From a virus, in the IMG/VR virus record IMGVR_UViG_3300012005_000004, positions 16,370-80,369 of that record: a stretch of 64,000 nt of DNA; one strand, written 5' to 3'. The notes beneath the pieces were generated by a model. It had not been told where the DNA came from. It saw only the letters and a list, made by a program, of their open reading frames with translations, and ran no database searches. The position numbers were made by a program, and so were the translations under genes. Positions 16,900-25,850 of the stretch are shown one piece after another; the stretch's first letter is position 1; every line of letters starts with the position of its first letter.

Positions 16900-17298
16900 T
16901 TGAATTTACTGCATTTATTTTACTTTTTTGTCAATGACTTGAGGGCAACTGCAGGACCAGTTATAGGACATGCTACAGATATAGCTGCAAGAGATAAGGT
17001 TTGTGAAGCTTACTTACCTGGGATCTCCACCGCGCTTTTTAAGAACCTTGAAGGTTTTGAGCGTCGGAATCAGTTACAATTTATCTATGATAGGTTAAAA
17101 GATGTAATCGTTGACTTGATAAAAGTTGGTGACATTATAAGTGGTACCGTAATCTATAAAATGATACCGGATGAATTTGTTGTCATGTTGGAGCTAATTG
17201 CTCAGAATAACAACATTTTTGACCAGAACTTGACAATTTCAATGAAGAATGGAAACTTCGACTTCAATGAAACGGTAAAGTCGATCTTGCTAGGATAA
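16900..17298 (+). CDS. Tandem paralogue 4 of 4, unknown function
   Basis: A TTG start at 16900 follows TAGGAGA in the end of paralogue 3. The 132-aa product has AYLPGISTALFK near residue 36 and ends FNETVKSILLG. It converges with minus-strand genes whose stop lies at the next base. Confidence 0.65.
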   Translation: MNLLHLFYFFVNDLRATAGPVIGHATDIAARDKVCEAYLPGISTALFKNLEGFERRNQLQFIYDRLKDVIVDLIKVGDIISGTVIYKMIPDEFVVMLELIAQNNNIFDQNLTISMKNGNFDFNETVKSILLG

Positions 17299-17949
17299 TC
17301 AAAGTTTAGCGAACCGTTCAAGGTCCATCCCATCTTTGTCATAGGCGAGCATCTCAGCTTGAGCAGCTACAACTCCAGCTTTTCCATGACCAAGATGTTT
17401 GTTAACGATATTGACAGCGGCCTGTAGCTCGGCTAGATTTTTGCCTAGGTGATTGACCTTAACTTCTTTGAGATGTTTAACTAAGATTAACGATAGAATT
17501 CCATCATCAACGTTCCTGATGACTAAGTATGTGCCAATATAATCTACGTGCTTTTCAATCCCTTTCAACGATGTGAATTCATTACACACGTACTTCCCAT
17601 TAACTTTTCTAGGAGAGTACTCAAATGTTATATCTCCGCTGATGTAGAAATCTCCTTTGACGGTTTTAGGGCACCCTCTCATGGTGGTAGGAGCAACCCC
17701 AGATTTGCTCTTATTAAGAGCAAAGGTAGCGTTAGCTTCTGAAAAAGTAAAAGGAAGAGCTCCATCTTCAGAAGATACCGCTATGGTCGCAAGGCACCGA
17801 ATCTCACCATCGGTAGTAAGTAAAATATCGGCAGGATTAAACTTACTTATGTCGTTATAGCTCCAGTTGGCCGACATCCACTCGACGACCTTGCGATACT
17901 TGTCCATCCAGGCCTTATCTTCTTTATCGGTGATCTCGTGTAGCTTCAT
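17299..17949 (-). CDS. Putative virion-internal protein, FTSLK-family paralogue A
   Basis: The 216-aa product begins MKLHEITDKED and is paralogous to its upstream neighbour. Shared blocks are RGCPKTVKGDFYISGD, NEFTSLKGIEKHVDYIG and the C-terminal NKHLGHGKAGVVAAQAEM. The FTSLK repeats recall short leucine-rich-repeat strands. The N-terminus resembles the T4 capsid-targeting peptide, though the cleavage residue would be Asp. It overlaps the 17946 gene by 4 nt. Confidence 0.65.
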   Translation of the reverse strand: MKLHEITDKEDKAWMDKYRKVVEWMSANWSYNDISKFNPADILLTTDGEIRCLATIAVSSEDGALPFTFSEANATFALNKSKSGVAPTTMRGCPKTVKGDFYISGDITFEYSPRKVNGKYVCNEFTSLKGIEKHVDYIGTYLVIRNVDDGILSLILVKHLKEVKVNHLGKNLAELQAAVNIVNKHLGHGKAGVVAAQAEMLAYDKDGMDLERFAKL

Positions 17950-18590
17950 AGTTTAGCGAACTTCGATAGGTCAAGGTCTTCATAATCTTCTAGCTCTTTC
18001 TGAGCATCTAGAACTCCAGCCCTACCTTTACCTAAATACTTGTTGACGATCTTGCACGCGGTGTCAAGCTCTTCATCTTCAGGATCATCAGCTTCGATAG
18101 ATCCTAGGCTCTTAACTAAGATAACGCTGAGAAGCCCTCCCTTAACTCGCCTGATAACTAAGGCTTCTCCGATCTTATCTACGTGCTTTTCGATACCTTT
18201 AAGCGAGGTAAATTCTAGACAGTAATAGCTTCCACCTACGCTCTTAGGAGAACCTTCAAACGAAGGTAGGTCTCCCTCGATGGTAAAGTTATCGGTGACT
18301 ATATTTGGACATCCCTTCATCGTCTTGGGTGCCATCTTAGACGTATTGACTAGCAATGAAAAATTACCACCAGCTCTCGTGAACTTGAACGGAATCTCTC
18401 CGTCATCGGTATCTATACCCAGTGACCCTTCTACGAATACCCCTGTCGGGAAGACTTTAATCTTCTGCCATATATTATCATTTGTTACTTGACCATCAGA
18501 TTCACTATCATAGGCGTGGTCAATTACCCACTTGTAGATCTCACTTCCGTTAGTGAGCTTCTTGTCTTCGGTAAGTTCTAAGAGTTTCAT
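17946..18590 (-). CDS. Putative virion-internal protein, FTSLK-family paralogue B
   Basis: The 214-aa product begins MKLLELTEDKK, where LTE-D fits a head-protease site ([IL]xE). It then shares KGCPNIVTDNFTIEGD, LEFTSLKGIEKHVDKIG and NKYLGKGRAGVLDAQKEL with its partner. Related blocks occur in the proteins encoded at 43273 and 50834. An ATAAATA motif lies 5 nt upstream of the start codon. Confidence 0.68.
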   Translation of the reverse strand: MKLLELTEDKKLTNGSEIYKWVIDHAYDSESDGQVTNDNIWQKIKVFPTGVFVEGSLGIDTDDGEIPFKFTRAGGNFSLLVNTSKMAPKTMKGCPNIVTDNFTIEGDLPSFEGSPKSVGGSYYCLEFTSLKGIEKHVDKIGEALVIRRVKGGLLSVILVKSLGSIEADDPEDEELDTACKIVNKYLGKGRAGVLDAQKELEDYEDLDLSKFAKL

Positions 18591-18595
18591 GATGG

Positions 18596-18602
18596 TATTT
18601 AT
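18596..18602 (-). promoter_or_regulatory. ATAAATA late-promoter-like motif
   Basis: ATAAATA on the minus strand ends 5 nt before the ATG of the 17946-18590 gene. GAGG lies just upstream of it. Confidence 0.45.
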
Positions 18603-18657
18603 CCTCTAAAGTTTTCCGGAGGAAACATGTGATATAATCTTCTCTCATGGAGACTAT

Positions 18658-20355
18658 ATGCAACAGCATCCTATCACATTTTTCCACAATCATTCTATAG
18701 TTCCTAGGGAACAACAAACCAGAGTGCTAGATGCGGTCCACGCGAACTGGGACAAGTACAAATATTTTGCCCTGTCTTGTCCGACCGGCGTAGGTAAAAC
18801 TTATATCGCCACAGCGATCGCTGATTCTCTCAAGAACGCTTACATCCTTACCTCGACGTTACAGCTCCAAGAGCAATATGAATCATCTTGGAAACAGCTA
18901 GTCAACCTCAAAGGACGCAGCAACTATCAATGTAACGTCAACACGAACTTTACCGTGGATGCAGCGCCGTGCGCGGCTAACATGGACCTCTATTCTGATT
19001 GCATGCAAGCTAGCCGGTGCGCTTACTATAATCAAAAGAACCTCGCCCTTAAGTCAAAAGCGATGATCACAAACCCGGTGTACATGCTATATTCTACACA
19101 TTGTGGCTTCGCTAAGGATGAGGAGTCGCCGTGGGTGAAGCGATCTGTTCTGATCATCGATGAAGCGCACAATACCGAGAATCACCTAGTCAGCTTTGCC
19201 GAATCAGACGTAGATCCACAAGCGTATCACGATGAGTTTGGTTGTGAAACAGATCACTTTAAGTTTACCGGAGATCAACTTACTGACTATATGATGGTAG
19301 TCGAGATCAAGGAGATCTTGCTCGAAAAGCAAGAGGAGATGAAGGCCGAGATCGACAACCAATTTCCTGCAGCCAAGATGCTTGGTATTGACGTTAAGAC
19401 GTGGGCTAGGGGGTTTTCGGTTAAGGCTGCGGAGAAGGTACAAAAGCTTCAGGCTAGAGCAAATAAGCTTGACAAGGCCATCCAACCTCTCAAGATCTTC
19501 TTCAACACTCATTCTACTCCGGAGGAGCTGTCGCGCCGGTGGTTAGTTGAGAAGGTTGCTGACAAGAACGTATTGAAGCTCGCTCCTGTTTATGGGGACT
19601 TTCTCTTCCAAGAGTACTACGGTACCTTGGCAGACAAGTTTGTGTTCCTCTCAGCTACTCTTGGAACTAAGAAAGAATTTGCTAAGGAGATTGGGATCAA
19701 GGAATCTGAGCTCTTCTTCATCGAGACGGATTCTCCATTCCCTCCTCAAAATAGTCCGATCATCATCTCTCCGATGATAAAGCTCTCGAAGGAAGTTTAT
19801 GAGTCTAACGTTAAGAAGGTTGGACCGTTGATCGATGAGATCTTGAATTTCCATAACGGAGAACGAGGGATCATCCACTCCGTCACATATGATCTTCAAA
19901 AACACATCTTTAATGGTGTCACACCTCTAAATAGAAAGAGGCTCTTATGCCGCGACATGGATACATTAAATGGAGTGGTTAGTAAGAGTGTGTATCCGAA
20001 GAAATACTCTAACCAAGAGCTTCTTAGCTTACACGAGGCAAAACCAGATAATGTGCTGCTGTCTCCGTCGATGATGGAAGGTGTTGACTTACATGATGAT
20101 CTTTCGGCTTTTCAGGTTATCATCAAGCTACCCTGGGCTAACCTGGGAGACATAAGGATCCGCACCAAGTCTAACCTCGACGGAGACTGGTACGCAAATA
20201 AGATGTGGCTGAGCATCCTTCAAGCTTCAGGGCGAAGCACGCGTCATGAGACTGATCGGTCGATGACGTATATCTTGGACGCTAATTTTAAGTACTTCTA
20301 TAACCAGTGGAAATCGAAGCTACCAGATTGGTTCAAGCAAAGGATAGTATTTTAA
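18658..20355 (+). CDS. DinG/XPD-like superfamily 2 DNA helicase
   Basis: The 565-aa product has Walker A SCPTGVGKTY near residue 39, a DEAH box (LIIDEAHNTEN) near 165 and late helicase motifs SMMEGVDL near 474 and ILQASGRSTR near 520. Between motifs I and II four cysteines (near residues 97, 109, 119 and 125) are arranged like the 4Fe-4S ligands of the XPD/DinG family. It would unwind DNA 5' to 3', probably in replication or repair. A TATAAT at 18633 precedes it and GGAG lies upstream of the ATG. Confidence 0.85.
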   Translation: MQQHPITFFHNHSIVPREQQTRVLDAVHANWDKYKYFALSCPTGVGKTYIATAIADSLKNAYILTSTLQLQEQYESSWKQLVNLKGRSNYQCNVNTNFTVDAAPCAANMDLYSDCMQASRCAYYNQKNLALKSKAMITNPVYMLYSTHCGFAKDEESPWVKRSVLIIDEAHNTENHLVSFAESDVDPQAYHDEFGCETDHFKFTGDQLTDYMMVVEIKEILLEKQEEMKAEIDNQFPAAKMLGIDVKTWARGFSVKAAEKVQKLQARANKLDKAIQPLKIFFNTHSTPEELSRRWLVEKVADKNVLKLAPVYGDFLFQEYYGTLADKFVFLSATLGTKKEFAKEIGIKESELFFIETDSPFPPQNSPIIISPMIKLSKEVYESNVKKVGPLIDEILNFHNGERGIIHSVTYDLQKHIFNGVTPLNRKRLLCRDMDTLNGVVSKSVYPKKYSNQELLSLHEAKPDNVLLSPSMMEGVDLHDDLSAFQVIIKLPWANLGDIRIRTKSNLDGDWYANKMWLSILQASGRSTRHETDRSMTYILDANFKYFYNQWKSKLPDWFKQRIVF

Positions 20356-20364
20356 GGTAACATC

Positions 20365-20847
20365 ATGGATAGCATGCAGTTCGTCGACAGCCTGAGGAAG
20401 ATCCCGGAGGTTGTGACCGTCGCTAACGTGATGAACATCCCGATCTCCACCAAGCTGTTTGTTTTTATTAACACCCAGAAGAACCTAATCTTAGTCGAAG
20501 GAACGGTTATTGCGTTAAATCACCATACGGCAGATGGTCTTCCAGACATCTTGATCACGATGGAGTTTACGATCAATGGGTTACCACACGCATCAACCTT
20601 GGTTCTTGGTCAAACATATAACGGTTGGACCGACAAGATCGGAGATGAGGGAGACAACCTTAATAGAGTATTCTTAACTAAGGCGGCTGCGTTGAGATAC
20701 TTTGAGGACATCTCCTTCGTAAATGATATAAAAACACTAGAACGATCTAGAAGCATTCATGGATTGATAAGCCGATTGCTCCACCAAGCCAATCATCCAA
20801 GAGGTGCTGGGGGATCTCCTAGTGATAGGGATCAAAAGAAAGATTGA
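20365..20847 (+). CDS. Hypothetical protein, 160 aa
   Basis: It follows the helicase gene by 9 nt and probably shares its transcript. The N-terminal 120 residues look beta-rich and the last 30 are disordered and basic. No motif recognised. Confidence 0.65.
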   Translation: MDSMQFVDSLRKIPEVVTVANVMNIPISTKLFVFINTQKNLILVEGTVIALNHHTADGLPDILITMEFTINGLPHASTLVLGQTYNGWTDKIGDEGDNLNRVFLTKAAALRYFEDISFVNDIKTLERSRSIHGLISRLLHQANHPRGAGGSPSDRDQKKD

Positions 20848-20883
20848 TAATTTGAAATATCAAATTGTTACTAAAAATAATTG

Positions 20884-20912
20884 TTTACATGAGGTACTGG
20901 AATGATTATAAT
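20884..20912 (+). promoter_or_regulatory. Promoter TTTACA-N17-TATAAT
   Basis: TTTACA (20884-20889) and a perfect TATAAT (20907-20912) with 17-bp spacing drive the gene at 21046. About 125 nt of leader lies between, with no strong hairpin visible. Confidence 0.75.
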
Positions 20913-21045
20913 GAGTTCCTTGGTAAAGCACTTCCGATACACAAGTTACACTTCCAATAAGGAACTTCTCATAATCAAAGATCTTGCTAAAGATCTAGGA
21001 TGCTCAGTCCCAAAAATAAAGAAACACAATGAGACCTAGTACAAA

Positions 21046-21492
21046 ATGAGATTTTATTCGACCGAGTATGTACTGACAAGTAATAATAAAGAGCAAAAGT
21101 TCAACGGAAATATTTGGGCTCCAAGCTTTGAGGCGGCCACCGAGTTGGCAATCCTTCGTAACATCAATGAACGGGTCCTTGGAGTAGTATCTGGTTATCC
21201 AGGCTTCGATCCTTGTCCACTCCCTTCTACTTTTTACAAAAACCGTGATTTGATCGAATGCACCCACGTCCTCGTGTTTTACGGTTGGCTAGCATCAAAA
21301 GCCAAGGCAGCAGACTGCGATTCACTTCTAAATGATCACGGTGCTATCCACGAGATCCTCCACGAAATGCACCATCCTAATTTCTACTCTTTTAGACAAG
21401 AAGTTATGGACATGCTGATCAAGCTTGAAGAGTCTATTCCTGGGTTAAAAACATACATAGGTGTTAAAAATCACAATAAAGTTACTGAGTAG
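21046..21492 (+). CDS. Hypothetical protein, 148 aa
   Basis: A soluble alpha/beta protein with a His-rich region (HEILHEMHHPNF near residue 103). No metal-site pattern is convincing. It is bracketed by a promoter and an intrinsic terminator, so it is probably monocistronic. Confidence 0.65.
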   Translation: MRFYSTEYVLTSNNKEQKFNGNIWAPSFEAATELAILRNINERVLGVVSGYPGFDPCPLPSTFYKNRDLIECTHVLVFYGWLASKAKAADCDSLLNDHGAIHEILHEMHHPNFYSFRQEVMDMLIKLEESIPGLKTYIGVKNHNKVTE

Positions 21493-21504
21493 TAATTTAA
21501 GATA

Positions 21505-21541
21505 GCAAGAATGTGTTTATTTTACACATTCTTGCATTTTT
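21505..21541 (+). terminator. Intrinsic terminator
   Basis: GCAAGAATGTGT, a 7-nt loop, then ACACATTCTTGC followed by a T-rich tract. Confidence 0.85.
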
Positions 21542-21554
21542 ATGTGATAGTCGG

Positions 21555-21583
21555 TTTACTTTTGATACCGTGTGATATACTAT
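21555..21583 (+). promoter_or_regulatory. Promoter TTTACT-N17-TACTAT
   Basis: TTTACT (21555-21560) lies 17 bp from TACTAT (21578-21583), upstream of the gene at 21669. The leader of about 80 nt is rich in purines (GAGAGAGGAGAG). Confidence 0.55.
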
Positions 21584-21668
21584 TACTCCATAGAAGTTGA
21601 ACACGAGAGAGGAGAGCTCACAAGGTGATCCTAATTTTATAACCAATGAATAATCAGGAGTAACATTC

Positions 21669-22202
21669 ATGGACAAGCAACATCAAGATGGTCGCAATGA
21701 TTTCAAGTTTGGAACATCAAAACCAAATAAGCGTGATTTCTACAATGTGGTCGTGATCGCTCCAAATGGAACCGTGATCGATGAACATCAATGGAAAAAG
21801 GTCGCCGGTAACAAAGAAGGCGGAGATCTCCGCAAAGCGCTGAAGGTTGAAGGTTGGACCCCAGTTCGGGTCTTTGACGAAACCGCGTATGAAGCGTCGC
21901 GTTCAGAATTCCGCGATCAAAACAAGAGGTCTACCCAGGAATCTCGTCAATCGGTTATTCAGCAAGCTTTCATTGACGCTGAAGTTGAATATCATCCGCG
22001 GATTGAAAGCGCCCTCCGCATCGTTCTTCAGCTGATGGATCCATCACAAGAAAAGCGGACAGTTACTACTCTTCGTAATGTAGTTCGTTCCATCGATGCC
22101 GGTATGTCTGAAGATGCTCGGGCCAAGGGTAAGACTAAGGTCTCCAAGGGAACCACCAAGACGGTTGAAAGCGCCGCGCAGGTCGAAACTACGCAATCGT
22201 AA
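21669..22202 (+). CDS. Hypothetical protein, 177 aa
   Basis: The N-terminal 80 residues resemble a small beta domain (YNVVVIAPNGTVIDEHQWKK). A helical middle and a basic, Ser/Thr/Lys-rich disordered tail follow. It is bounded by its own promoter and a strong terminator. No family recognised. Confidence 0.68.
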   Translation: MDKQHQDGRNDFKFGTSKPNKRDFYNVVVIAPNGTVIDEHQWKKVAGNKEGGDLRKALKVEGWTPVRVFDETAYEASRSEFRDQNKRSTQESRQSVIQQAFIDAEVEYHPRIESALRIVLQLMDPSQEKRTVTTLRNVVRSIDAGMSEDARAKGKTKVSKGTTKTVESAAQVETTQS

Positions 22203-22218
22203 ATACCAGCAGGCTGTA

Positions 22219-22254
22219 AAATGGCGTACCAAAAATTGGTACGCCATTTTTATA
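22219..22254. terminator. Bidirectional intrinsic terminator
   Basis: AAATGGCGTACC, a 7-nt loop, then GGTACGCCATTTTT. Runs of A and T on both sides let it serve the convergent genes at 22202 (plus) and 22265 (minus). Confidence 0.88.
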
Positions 22255-22264
22255 TGCGAAATTA

Positions 22265-24634
22265 TTACAAGAGAGTCCAGACTCTAACCCAGTCTAGCTC
22301 AAATGAATTTCCCTGGCCCTGCGGGGTGTTGTTGGTGTCTGGTATACCAGACGTGCTTAACGGACCATTCCCAAACCACAGCTGGAACAAAAGGTACATC
22401 GGGTTATTATAGTTGCAAGAAGTCCGATGATACTCTCTTCCATCCATGTAGAAGATCAGCGTGTTAGAATCCCAGTGCATACCCCAGATGTGGAACGCAT
22501 CTCCCCAGCGCTGCAACCCAAGGTTGGTGTCCTTACCCTTAACGTAATCCAGCCGATTTGTGGGTCCACCGCCACCTGGTTGCCAGACGGTAGTCGTGAA
22601 GTCGGTGACGTTGTAGCTAGAGTCCGTGTACAACCCATCTCCGTTACCGTAGGCCTCCATCATGTCAATCTCGTCATTCGGGTAATTCGGTCCGTCATTA
22701 AACAGCCAGAATGCTGGGAAGATTCCTTTTCCCTTCAATAGCTTACCATTCCACTCTACATAACCATGGAGCATGTTAAATGATCCTGGAGTGCTCATCT
22801 CACGACGGAAGAATTGATTCGGGGTGATGTTTGTATTTGGAAGTGATGAATCAACCAGCGGCCACAGTCGCGCAACGGTCCGCACTACAGGAGGGCTAAC
22901 TGATGTATCGGTGTATGAGGTTGTGTCATAGTTAACCATCGTGTAGTTATTCATGTGATTGAGGTCCCACACGCTAGTGTTCAACACCGAATCAAATTCA
23001 TCTCTAAACGCAATGTTTCCATATAGCGAAGTAGTGTTAACTAAATTACCACCAGAGTCGAGCAAGAACGGCCGCGCTGCTCCAGATGGAGCTGGGGCTG
23101 GTGTAGGTGCTGTTGGAGTCGGGACTGGAGATGTTGTAGGAGATGGCACCGGTGAAGACGAAGCTATTCCCCATACCCTGACGTACATGATCTCAAAAGA
23201 ATTACCTTTGCCAGTTAAAACCGGAGCCGCTGTTGGATCCCCAGACGCCGAACCAAGCCAAACATCAAGCAAGACATACATAGGCTTCGAGAAGTATCCA
23301 TCATTCAGGTAGGTCGGTCCGATTTGCGCACCGTCAAAGTAGAACCTAATTTCATTAGCATCCCAGTGTACCGCGTACTTGTGGAACCCAGCCGAGAGGT
23401 CAACCGCTGGTAAGAAATCTGTAAGCTTGTACGCGTAGGGAACCTCATGGTAGCTGTAATCAGCGTTGGCCTTGTGAAGCGTGATTCCATAATTATTAGG
23501 ATGGAGGCTTCCATCTGACCAACCGCTCGACGGCCCTCCTCCAGAATAAGCTTCCATGATGTCAATCTCTGGGCGATCATTTGTCGGATGAGCATAAAGC
23601 CAGAAAGCTGGCCAAACGGCGTTACCGATATTTAACTTCGCTTCACACTCAAAGTAACCATAAAGCTGTTCAAACTTTCCATCGGTGTTGATCGTCCGAT
23701 TTTCCTTTTCGTAAGGTTGCTCAGCCCAGATCTTCAAAGATCCACCTTCAACGGTGTAGTTATTCTTTGTATTGACAGGCATGTACCAGTCTTGCAAGAT
23801 CCACTTAGCAGGATCGACGATTCCAGCTTCAAATTCATCCTGGAAAGTCATCGCTGTATACCTAGACGCTGACTGACCGTAAGGACCAATTCCTACAGGC
23901 GAAGGTGTAGGTGCTGGGGTTGGTGTCGGTCCTGGGCTCGGTGTCGGAGTAGGTGACGGAGTAGGTGCTGGGGTTGGTGTCGTCGGAGTAGGCGCTGGCG
24001 TCGGTCCTGGTCCTGGGGTTGGTGTCGTCGGAGTAGGCGCTGGCGTCGGTCCTGGTCCTGGGGTTGGTGACGGAGTAGGCGCTGGCGTTGGTGTCGCCGA
24101 CACGGGTGGAACAGACGGAGAAAAGATAGGGCTGGGAACAGGGACGGAGACAGGAGCTACGATCGGCGGTGGCAGCGCCAACGCGTTAAATTTTAACGGC
24201 GACGGTTTTTCAACGTTATTCTTCTGAGTATACATGACCGTGATCATTGAGTACCCGACCGTGTTTGCACCTCCAACTTGAGTATAGATCGTTCCGCTAA
24301 GGCCACCAGGCGCATCAGGTGGAACCGAAGACATATTATACAGGTTGGTTGGAGTGAACGGTATGTCAACCCGTCCGATGAATGAGCTCGGGATCGGTTG
24401 CGTGTATTCATTTCCTCCTGGTGTGACTCCAATAGAGATGAAACCACCTCCATCAAACGGAATGGGAACGTCACAAAGGAGATGAAGGATTTGGGATCCT
24501 ACAGGAACCATAATGTTTACTGCTGGCGCTTGCGGCGTCAGAGATGCCACTTGAGATAAAACAACTAACCCAGTATTATCTTGGGGTAAATTGTCAGCGC
24601 GAATTGTTCCTACCCGTACCGGATCTTGTTTCAT
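22265..24634 (-). CDS. Tail/fibre protein with two GH16 glucanase-like domains
   Basis: The 789-aa product has a beta-rich N-terminal domain (residues 1-170), then long Pro/Thr/Ser linkers ([14 protein letters not shown]-type repeats, about 170-250). Two GH16-type jelly-roll domains follow, about 260-505 and 550-789, separated by a second PT linker. Each domain keeps the GH16 catalytic signature, EIDIME near residue 354 and EIDMME near 653, so both are probably active endo-glucanases on laminarin, agar-like or capsular glycans. The linker style and neighbouring genes suggest a virion appendage that degrades surface polysaccharide. Confidence 0.85.
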   Translation of the reverse strand: MKQDPVRVGTIRADNLPQDNTGLVVLSQVASLTPQAPAVNIMVPVGSQILHLLCDVPIPFDGGGFISIGVTPGGNEYTQPIPSSFIGRVDIPFTPTNLYNMSSVPPDAPGGLSGTIYTQVGGANTVGYSMITVMYTQKNNVEKPSPLKFNALALPPPIVAPVSVPVPSPIFSPSVPPVSATPTPAPTPSPTPGPGPTPAPTPTTPTPGPGPTPAPTPTTPTPAPTPSPTPTPSPGPTPTPAPTPSPVGIGPYGQSASRYTAMTFQDEFEAGIVDPAKWILQDWYMPVNTKNNYTVEGGSLKIWAEQPYEKENRTINTDGKFEQLYGYFECEAKLNIGNAVWPAFWLYAHPTNDRPEIDIMEAYSGGGPSSGWSDGSLHPNNYGITLHKANADYSYHEVPYAYKLTDFLPAVDLSAGFHKYAVHWDANEIRFYFDGAQIGPTYLNDGYFSKPMYVLLDVWLGSASGDPTAAPVLTGKGNSFEIMYVRVWGIASSSPVPSPTTSPVPTPTAPTPAPAPSGAARPFLLDSGGNLVNTTSLYGNIAFRDEFDSVLNTSVWDLNHMNNYTMVNYDTTSYTDTSVSPPVVRTVARLWPLVDSSLPNTNITPNQFFRREMSTPGSFNMLHGYVEWNGKLLKGKGIFPAFWLFNDGPNYPNDEIDMMEAYGNGDGLYTDSSYNVTDFTTTVWQPGGGGPTNRLDYVKGKDTNLGLQRWGDAFHIWGMHWDSNTLIFYMDGREYHRTSCNYNNPMYLLFQLWFGNGPLSTSGIPDTNNTPQGQGNSFELDWVRVWTLL

Positions 24635-24649
24635 ATCTTATATAATTTG

Positions 24650-25309
24650 TTAGTTAACTACACTAAACAGAAAGATGTAGTTTACATCGATTAGATCATC
24701 TGGATCATTGTCTAAAACCGATAGAGTTACCTTCAGCTTAATTTGACGACCCTGATAAATTATCTCAACGGCCATAGGATGTTCTATCCCACCGTCGAAG
24801 CAGAATGGAAGTTCATCCTTCAGACATTCATTGCAAACTAGATACTTTTCTGTTGAATCCTTGACTCTATCGAGTAGACGTTGGCTAAGATCGCTGAAGA
24901 AATTTTCCCGTAAGATAGGCTTCGCCACGATGTTACCGTTCGCATCATGTAGGTTATTTCCGCACTCGATTACCTCAACCAAAGTTTTTCCGATAACGTC
25001 TTTTTCTTGGAGACCAAAAATTTTAAGTCCCGTTCTATTTAAGTGAGTGATTTTTCCAGAAGAGTCCATGATGATTAGACCTTCCCTCAACTTAGCTGAG
25101 ATCGATGTCAGACTTTTACGAGCTGTCTTACATTCCTTAGAGATCTTTTCACTTAGCTTACTAGACATCTCTTGAGTTTGACGCACAGCTTCTTCTAAAT
25201 CTCTACCGATCTTCTCAACTTCAGCTAATTTATCTTTGATTTCATTGCGGTGAGCCTCTAGCTTCTCGGCCGGCAAAGCCGCCGCAGGTGACTTTGAGTT
25301 AAAGAACAT
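24650..25309 (-). CDS. PAS-domain protein with coiled coil
   Basis: The 219-aa product has a helical/coiled-coil segment (residues 20-85), then a PAS domain (about 90-210) starting LREGLIIMDSSGKITHLNRTG and including FGLQEKDVIGKTLVEVI. Four cysteines occur late (two in VCNECLKDELPFC). No kinase, cyclase or HTH output domain is attached, so it is a sensor or interaction module only. It is encoded between a GH16 tail protein and a small membrane protein. Confidence 0.78.
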   Translation of the reverse strand: MFFNSKSPAAALPAEKLEAHRNEIKDKLAEVEKIGRDLEEAVRQTQEMSSKLSEKISKECKTARKSLTSISAKLREGLIIMDSSGKITHLNRTGLKIFGLQEKDVIGKTLVEVIECGNNLHDANGNIVAKPILRENFFSDLSQRLLDRVKDSTEKYLVCNECLKDELPFCFDGGIEHPMAVEIIYQGRQIKLKVTLSVLDNDPDDLIDVNYIFLFSVVN

Positions 25310-25329
25310 AGGAGTTTCCTCTTTTGATA

Positions 25330-25620
25330 TTACAGTTTGGCGCCGATTGTTGCGATCAATACTCGTAGCTCTGTTAGAGCTTGAACTACGCTAATTTGAC
25401 CTTCCTGATACTTGTCTATGACAGTTAGTAGGTCTTTACGATCTTCTTCGATCTGCTTCTGAAACATCTCAACAAGTTGCTTTTGTTCTTTCTTGAGCTC
25501 TATTTCCCTACGAATATATACGTATACACTACCACCAGCGAGAAATAGCAAGATGGCCATGATGGCTGGATTGCCAGCAGCCAAGATCGGCGCGAGCAGC
25601 TCGTGGATGAAGCTTTCCAT
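25330..25620 (-). CDS. Small membrane protein with coiled coil (holin- or spanin-like layout)
   Basis: The 96-aa product has one transmembrane helix at residues 15-36 (AAGNPAIMAILLFLAGGSVYV), then a charged coiled coil to the end. This layout occurs in i-spanins and some holins, but also in other phage inner-membrane proteins. No lysis gene is adjacent; the endolysin lies 28 kb away. Confidence 0.5.
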   Translation of the reverse strand: MESFIHELLAPILAAGNPAIMAILLFLAGGSVYVYIRREIELKKEQKQLVEMFQKQIEEDRKDLLTVIDKYQEGQISVVQALTELRVLIATIGAKL

Positions 25621-25690
25621 TTGTTATCCTTCGTTTATTGGTACAGATAAGCTATTTACAAAAAATTTCATAACTCTTTTGAATTTTTCA

Positions 25691-25719
25691 TTTCTTTTAT
25701 AGGAAAGATAGATTACAAT
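25691..25719 (+). promoter_or_regulatory. Promoter TTTCTT-N17-TACAAT
   Basis: TTTCTT (25691-25696) and TACAAT (25714-25719), spacing 17, precede the PrkA gene. The 130-nt leader contains a small hairpin (GGTGAA GTAG TTCACC, 25740-25755) and further inverted repeats, so it may be a structured 5' UTR. Confidence 0.5.
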
Positions 25720-25850
25720 AGACTCGTACACTCGAATTTGGTGAAGTAGTTCACCCACACACCTCGGCTCTAACGAGCTTGCCAATGGCACGGTGGTAGT
25801 TACACTGCTGCTCGTAGTAAAGTTCTACAAACAAACCTAAAGGAAATTAG

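Noticed and set aside
20902-21039. 45-codon frame starting MIIMSSLVKHF between 20847 and 21046
   Set aside because: Its start codons lie at or inside the -10 element of a strong promoter (20907-20912), so the promoter's transcript would begin downstream of them. No downstream start has a ribosome-binding site.
23890-24130. Short tandem repeats that could suggest a CRISPR-like or other DNA repeat array
   Set aside because: They are codons for the Pro-Thr-Ser linker of the GH16 protein, with no constant spacer and repeat structure.
25655-25683. TTTACA at 25655 as another promoter of the common family
   Set aside because: There is no TATAAT-like element 17 bp downstream (the position reads TTTGAA). 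The better match is 36 nt further on.
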